Of a DNA stretch of 64,000 bases, positions 59,272 through 64,000 are shown in pieces. Numbering within the stretch: position 1 is the stretch's first letter; each line of letters begins with the position of its first letter. This stretch comes from 66-474 sp035281745 (GTDB lineage: Bacteria > Pseudomonadota > Gammaproteobacteria > Xanthomonadales > Rhodanobacteraceae). The DNA lies in assembly GCA_035281745.1 (NCBI GenBank), contig DATEDI010000006.1:13621-77620 (forward strand). Reading direction: 5' to 3'. Both the position numbers and the translations under genes were made by a program. A model generated the notes under the pieces. It was given only the letters and a program-made list of their open reading frames with translations, was not told the DNA's origin and made no database searches.

Positions 59272-61185
59272 ATGGGTGACGATCAACGCGACGTGGTTTC
59301 ACCGACAGCCGGTAATGGTATGCGGCGCCGGACTTTTTTGCGCCTGAGCCTGCTGGCGCCGCTGTCGGCGTTTACGGCGCGGTTGGGTGCGGTGCCGTCG
59401 GCGCAAGGCATGCGTGTCGAGCTTTCGCCTGATGGCGCGGCGCATCGGTTCGAACTTTCCGATCGGCAATTCCTGCTGGACGGCAAGCCGTTCGTGATTC
59501 GCAGTGGCGAAATGCACCCCATCCGGATTCCGCGCGAATACTGGCGGCATCGCATTCGGATGGCCAAGGCGATGGGTCTCGACACCATTTCGCTGTACCT
59601 GATGTGGAACGCGCTGGAATCCGAACCCGGTGGGTTCGACCTCACGACCGGTCGTCGTGATTTCGCGCGCTTCATCCGCATCTGCGCGGAAGAGGGGATG
59701 TGGGTGTATTTGCGGCCCGGTCCGTACATCTGCGGCGAATGGGATTTCGGAGGTTTGCCGCCCTATCTGCTGCGCCATCCGCACATCCGTGTGCGCGACG
59801 AGGGCGACCCGGACTACATGTCCGCGGTGCGCCGCTACATCGCGACGATCGCGTCGGTGGTGCGGCCGTTGATGGTCGCGAATGGCGGTCCGGTGCTGAT
59901 GCTGCAGATCGAAAACGAATATGCGTCGTTCGGCCATGACCTTGCGTACCTGGAAGCGTTGCGTTCGCTGTGGGAAGCACACGGTGTGCACGGTCCGTTC
60001 TCGCTTTCCGATGGCCTGGATCAGATTCGCAAGGCCGACACATATCTTCCGGGCGCGGCACTTGGCCTCGATGGAAACACCGATTTCGCGGGCGCGCAGG
60101 AGCTCGCCGGCGAGTTGCCGGTGTGGATGGGCGAAGGCTATCCCGGCTGGCTGACGCACTGGGGTGACAATGATTTCGCGCGTGGTGATTTCGCGGCGAC
60201 GTTGCGCAGGCTGCTGGAAGAAAACCGCTCGTTCAACCTGTACGTGGTGCACGGCGGCACCAATTTCGGTTTCGGTGCGGGCGCCAACGCGCACGACGAC
60301 TATTCGCATTACCAGCCGGTGATCACCAGCTACGACTATGGCGCGCCGATCGACGAACGCGGCGTCGCGACACCCGATTACCATACGTTCCGCGCGATGC
60401 TGGCCGCCCACACGAAACGGGTTTTGCCAGATGTGCCGACCCCGCCACCGACAGTGCGATTCGCGCCGGTCACGCCCGCGCCATTCGCCTCATTGTGGGA
60501 CAACCTGCCGCAGCCGAAGCGGGTAGAGCATCCACGGGCGAACGAGCTGCTGTTCGGCCAGGATCACGGCATGGTCCTGTATCGCCGGTCGATCCGCGGC
60601 GGTGGCGAACTCGAAATCGATGGTGCCCGCGATTACGCGCAGGTGTCCGTGGACGGATGCTACGTTGATTGCGTGTCGCGCGTCCGGCATCCGTCGCTGC
60701 ATTCGAGTCCACGCATCACGCTGCCCGAACCTGCGAGCGGGAATGGCCAGGTGCTGGACATCCTGATCGACAGCTTCGGTCACGTGGGTTACGGCCATGC
60801 GATGGCTGATCGCAAAGGCCTTGTCGGCGATGCGCGTCTCGACGGTGAAGTGCTGCGCGACTGGCAGGTTTTCGGCCTGCCACTGGACGATGACTGGCTC
60901 GCATCATTGCGCCCGCTGCGAGGCGAGCCAACGCGGCCCGGCGTGTTTTTCAAGGCGACACTGCAGCTGGAGCATCCCGGCGATTGCTATCTCGACATGG
61001 CCGGATGGGACAAAGGCTATCTCTGGGTAAACGGGCATCTGCTTGGCCGCTACTGGCGCGTCGGCCCGCAGCAGCGGCTGTTCTGTCCCGCGCCGTTCTG
61101 GAAACGTGGCGGCAACGAAATCCTGTTGCTGGAGTTGCACCGACTCGCGCCGGCGCCGATTTCAAGCGCGACGACGCTCGCCTGA
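59272..61185 (+). CDS. GH35 beta-galactosidase, Tat-exported
   Basis: A 637-residue enzyme. The twin-arginine signal is RRRTFLRLSLLAPLSAFTA. The barrel shows FVIRSGEMHPIRIPREYW, GLDTISLYLMWNALES, LRPGPYICGEWDFGGLP, the acid/base Glu in LQIENEYASFG (near residue 219) and the nucleophile in VWMGEGYPGW (near residue 286). C-terminal jelly-roll domains follow. It would remove terminal beta-galactose, for example beta-1,3-Gal of plant Lewis-a type antennae (inference). The ATG follows the CATAAT promoter. Confidence 0.94.
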   Translation: MGDDQRDVVSPTAGNGMRRRTFLRLSLLAPLSAFTARLGAVPSAQGMRVELSPDGAAHRFELSDRQFLLDGKPFVIRSGEMHPIRIPREYWRHRIRMAKAMGLDTISLYLMWNALESEPGGFDLTTGRRDFARFIRICAEEGMWVYLRPGPYICGEWDFGGLPPYLLRHPHIRVRDEGDPDYMSAVRRYIATIASVVRPLMVANGGPVLMLQIENEYASFGHDLAYLEALRSLWEAHGVHGPFSLSDGLDQIRKADTYLPGAALGLDGNTDFAGAQELAGELPVWMGEGYPGWLTHWGDNDFARGDFAATLRRLLEENRSFNLYVVHGGTNFGFGAGANAHDDYSHYQPVITSYDYGAPIDERGVATPDYHTFRAMLAAHTKRVLPDVPTPPPTVRFAPVTPAPFASLWDNLPQPKRVEHPRANELLFGQDHGMVLYRRSIRGGGELEIDGARDYAQVSVDGCYVDCVSRVRHPSLHSSPRITLPEPASGNGQVLDILIDSFGHVGYGHAMADRKGLVGDARLDGEVLRDWQVFGLPLDDDWLASLRPLRGEPTRPGVFFKATLQLEHPGDCYLDMAGWDKGYLWVNGHLLGRYWRVGPQQRLFCPAPFWKRGGNEILLLELHRLAPAPISSATTLA

Positions 61186-61297
61186 CCGGCGGCGTTCGGC
61201 GCGGGCCTGCGTGCGACATGGCGATTGACACGGGCGGCGCGGGTTCTGGCGCGGTACGATCTGCGGGATATTCCGTTTCATCATCGAGGTCACCCGC

Positions 61298-63634
61298 ATG
61301 CCCTTCGCTCGAGTGTCGCCGATCGTTTGCTCCCTCGTGACCGCGCTGGTGGCGCTGACGTTTGCGCTACCCGGTGCCGCGGCTACCGACGCGCTGAGTC
61401 AGGTCGATCCGATGATCGGCACCGGTGGCAATGGGCACACCTTTCCGGGCGCGACTGTGCCGTTCGGAATGATCCAGTTGAGCCCCGACACCGCGATGCC
61501 GGATTTCAAGCACGCTTATCCGTGGGCGGCGGGCTATCAATATGGCGACCACAGCATTCTCGGTTTTTCAGAGACGCACTTTTCCGGCAGCGGTCATTCC
61601 GACCTCGGTGATGTGCTGCTGATGCCGGGCGTCGGCAAGTTGCAATGGGATGCAGGTGATCCCGACAAGCCGGGCAGCGGTTATCGTTCGGATTTCAGTC
61701 ACCAGACCGAAGTGGCGCAGCCGGGCTACTACGCGGTGACACTGGCGACGTCCGGCGTGCGCGTCGAGCTTACGACGAGCCGACGCGTCGGCTGGCATCG
61801 CTACACGTATCCGAAAGATCAAAACGCGCACGTGCTGCTGGATCTCCGCCCAAGCATCTACGACTATCCCGGCAAGGTGCTGTGGGCGCGCCTGCGCGTG
61901 CGTTCCGACGGCACCGTGACGGGTTATCGCGAAACCCGCGGCTGGGCGCCGGGGCGGCAGCTTTGGTTCGCGATCCGTTTTTCGCAGCCGATGACGTCGC
62001 ACGAACTCGTCAATCGCGAAACGGATATTCCCTACAAGGGCTTTCAAGGTCCAGCGGCGAATCCGAACGGCAACGACGCAGTCGCGGGCAAGCAACTGGA
62101 AGGCGCGTTCGAATTCGGCAAGCTCACGAAACCGCTGCTGGTGAAGGTCGCGATTTCCACGGTGAGCGCCGACAACGCGATCGCCAACCTCGATGCCGAC
62201 GGCAAGGGCTGGGACTTCGATGCCCGCCGCGCGGCTGCGAAAGAAGCCTGGGCCAAGGCGCTGTCGGCGATCGATGTCGAGGCGCCGCCGGAGGTCGAAA
62301 AGAGTTTCTACACCGCGATGTACCACGCGCTGATCGCGCCGAACCTCGCGATGGACGTGAACGGCGAATACCGTGGTCCCGACCATGCGGTGCACACGGC
62401 CAAGGATTTCACTTTCTATTCGAGCTGGTCGCTGTGGGACGTGTACCGCGCGGAGATGCCACTGATGGCTTTCATCCAGCCACCCCAGCGGATCAACGAT
62501 TTCGTGAACTCCCTGCTCGTCGCGCAACAGGCGAGTCCGTTCGGCATTCTGCCGGTGTGGGCGTACCAGGGCCTCGAAACGTGGTGCATGATCGGTTACC
62601 ACGCGGTACCGGTGATCGCGAATTTCTACATGCAGGGCTTTCGCGGCTTCGATGCCGACGCCGCGTTGAAGGCGATGGTCGCGAGCGCTTCGTACGCGCC
62701 GTACGGCGATCTCGGCGACTACATGAAACTCGGATACGTGCCCGCCGACCGCGAACCCGAATCGGTTTCCAAGACGCTCGAATACGCCTTCGACGACTGG
62801 TCGATCGCGCGCATGGCGGAGGCGATGGGTCGCAAGGACGTCGCCGCGAAATTCTTCAAGCGCGCGGGTAACTGGCGCAACGTGTTCAATCCGGAGACCG
62901 GCTTTGCGCAACCGAGACTCGCGAACAGACAGTTCCGCGAACCGTTCAGTCCCGCCAAGGCCGGGCAGGGCAGCGGTTTCACCGAGGGCAATGCGTGGCA
63001 GTACTCGTGGTACGAACCACAGGATGTCGCCGGGCTGACCCATGAGCTCGGCGGCGACGCGGGCCTGGTGAAAAAACTGGACGACGTGTTCGATGCCAGG
63101 ATCGACCCCAAGGCTTTCGCGGGGATCGAAGACGTCACCGGCCTGATCGGCTGGTACGCGCACGGCAACGAACCCAGCCATCACATCGCGTATCTTTACG
63201 ACTACGCGGGCCAACCATGGAAGACGCAGCAGCGGTTGGCCGAGATCATGCACACGCAATACGCGCCGACGCCGACGGGCCTGGCAGGCAACGACGACCT
63301 GGGCCAGATGTCGGCGTGGTATATCTTCACCGCGTTGGGGTTCTATCCGGTGGCACCCGCCAGCAACCAATACGTGATCGGCCGCCCGTTCGTGCACCGC
63401 GCGGTGATGCACCTGCCCAACGGCAAGACTTTCACCATCACCGTCGACGGGCTCGGCAAGGATCACCCCTACGTTGGCTCGGTCGCGCTCGACGGCAAGC
63501 CGCTGGCACGCGATTACCTGACTTACGACGAGATCGCGCGCGGCGGCACGCTGCACTTCACGATGCAGGCGCAGCCGAACAAGACCTGGGCCACGCGGGC
63601 CGCCAACCAGCCGTACTCGCAGACCGCATATTGA
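61298..63634 (+). CDS. GH92 alpha-mannosidase, Sec-exported
   Basis: A 778-residue paralogue of the GH92 enzyme at 55.5 kb, but with an ordinary signal peptide (SLVTALVALTFALPGAAATD). It has GTGGNGHTFPGATVPFGMIQ, FSETHFSGSGHSDLGDVLLM, MYHALIAPNLAMDVNGEYRG, SLWDVYRAEMPLM, HGNEPSHHIAYLYDY and LAGNDDLGQMSAWYIFTAL. The substitution GNDDLGQ for GNEDCGQ and other differences suggest a different linkage preference (alpha-1,2, 1,3 or 1,6). It lies 112 bases after GH35, with no strong promoter between. Confidence 0.94.
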   Translation: MPFARVSPIVCSLVTALVALTFALPGAAATDALSQVDPMIGTGGNGHTFPGATVPFGMIQLSPDTAMPDFKHAYPWAAGYQYGDHSILGFSETHFSGSGHSDLGDVLLMPGVGKLQWDAGDPDKPGSGYRSDFSHQTEVAQPGYYAVTLATSGVRVELTTSRRVGWHRYTYPKDQNAHVLLDLRPSIYDYPGKVLWARLRVRSDGTVTGYRETRGWAPGRQLWFAIRFSQPMTSHELVNRETDIPYKGFQGPAANPNGNDAVAGKQLEGAFEFGKLTKPLLVKVAISTVSADNAIANLDADGKGWDFDARRAAAKEAWAKALSAIDVEAPPEVEKSFYTAMYHALIAPNLAMDVNGEYRGPDHAVHTAKDFTFYSSWSLWDVYRAEMPLMAFIQPPQRINDFVNSLLVAQQASPFGILPVWAYQGLETWCMIGYHAVPVIANFYMQGFRGFDADAALKAMVASASYAPYGDLGDYMKLGYVPADREPESVSKTLEYAFDDWSIARMAEAMGRKDVAAKFFKRAGNWRNVFNPETGFAQPRLANRQFREPFSPAKAGQGSGFTEGNAWQYSWYEPQDVAGLTHELGGDAGLVKKLDDVFDARIDPKAFAGIEDVTGLIGWYAHGNEPSHHIAYLYDYAGQPWKTQQRLAEIMHTQYAPTPTGLAGNDDLGQMSAWYIFTALGFYPVAPASNQYVIGRPFVHRAVMHLPNGKTFTITVDGLGKDHPYVGSVALDGKPLARDYLTYDEIARGGTLHFTMQAQPNKTWATRAANQPYSQTAY

Positions 63635-63701
63635 TTGCTCTGCCGATTGTCGTGTGCCGAGCGGGCGTCGCTAGCCGGACCGGTGGCTGGTGTTTGCGTG
63701 C

Positions 63702-63730
63702 TTGAGCGCCGCGTGCGGCCGCGCTAACGT
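63702..63730 (+). promoter_or_regulatory. Possible promoter of the S9 peptidase gene
   Basis: TTGAGC (63702-63707) and TAACGT (63725-63730) are 17 bases apart, 30 bases before the ATG at 63761. GGGAG at 63751 is the ribosome binding site. Confidence 0.4.
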
Positions 63731-63760
63731 GGGGTCCTCCATGCCTGCCGGGGAGCTACG

Positions 63761-64000
63761 ATGAACATTCGCCTTGCCGCGTGCGCGCTTGCGCTGGCCG
63801 CCGCATCGGGAACCGCCATGGCTGCGCAACATCCGTTCAGTGCGCACGACCTCGCGATGATGGATCGGGTATCGGATCCGCATCTTTCGCCCAACGGCAG
63901 CACGGTCGCCTTCGCGGTGCGCAGCACCGACTGGAAGGCCAACAAGGGCGTCAACAGCATTTGGCTGCTGGATCTTTCGCACAAGGGTGCGAAGCCGCGG
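63761..64000 (+). CDS. S9-family (prolyl oligopeptidase-like) exported peptidase, 5' part
   Basis: The first 80 codons of a gene that leaves the window. The signal peptide MNIRLAACALALAAASGTAM precedes AAQHPFSAHDLAMMDRVSDP, then HLSPNGSTVAFAVRSTDWKA and NSIWLLDLS, the first beta-propeller blades of S9C-type acyl-peptide hydrolase or dipeptidyl-peptidase relatives. The catalytic alpha/beta-hydrolase domain lies beyond the end. Next to N-glycan genes it could degrade the peptide part of glycopeptides (inference). Confidence 0.8.
   Translation, partial: MNIRLAACALALAAASGTAMAAQHPFSAHDLAMMDRVSDPHLSPNGSTVAFAVRSTDWKANKGVNSIWLLDLSHKGAKPR

Overview
The window reads as a chromosome segment of a high-GC gammaproteobacterium of the Xanthomonadales, most like the Rhodanobacteraceae/Xanthomonadaceae. 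Three things point there: the order ftsQ-ftsA-ftsZ-lpxC-(dciA, M23 peptidase)-secA, a PilS/PilR pair, and a non-phosphorylative L-fucose pathway beside plant-type N-glycan hydrolases, as described for Xanthomonas. No database search was possible; all assignments come from reading the sequence.

Bases 1-9545 hold the end of the division/cell-wall cluster: the 3' end of ftsQ, then ftsA, ftsZ, lpxC, dciA (reverse), an M23 peptidase and secA. The gaps between them carry short stem-loop repeats. A markedly A/T-richer gene at 9895-11352 follows. It encodes a protein with a restriction-endonuclease-like N-terminus, is probably horizontally acquired, and is a candidate defence gene. Bases 11378-14700 hold pilR, pilS and tRNA-Thr(CGT).

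Bases 14879-27225 are a mixed region: a SMUG1-type uracil-DNA glycosylase facing an SDR/Nmad3-like pair, a thiamine-binding-like protein, a small CxxC protein, azurin, pncB, a DnrO-like protein, cytochrome b561, a histone-H1-like protein, an NRAMP-related transporter, two MacB/FtsX-type permeases without an ATPase, and an isochorismatase-family hydrolase. It also contains two gene remnants, a histidine kinase 3' end and a GMC oxidoreductase 3' end.

Bases 27336-63634 form one large carbohydrate locus that looks built for complete use of fucosylated, probably plant-type, N-glycans. The exported enzymes are two GH29 alpha-fucosidases, GH20 hexosaminidase, GH2 beta-mannosidase, GH3 with a PA14 insert (probably beta-xylosidase or beta-glucosidase), GH125 alpha-1,6-mannosidase, two GH92 alpha-mannosidases, GH35 beta-galactosidase and a glycosylasparaginase. 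A TonB-dependent receptor would bring glycans across the outer membrane, and two FHS-type sugar permeases would import fucose and mannose. Cytoplasmic catabolism has two branches. Fucose would pass through a mutarotase, an aldo/keto reductase, an amidohydrolase (lactonase), L-fuconate dehydratase, an SDR and an FAH-family hydrolase. Mannose would pass through an AGE-family isomerase and a PfkB kinase. Glucokinase and an IclR-type regulator complete the set. Many genes are coupled by 4-base ATGA/GTGA overlaps, and two divergent promoter regions share a TATATGNATATA palindrome, suggesting common control.

The window ends in the first 80 codons of an exported S9-family peptidase.
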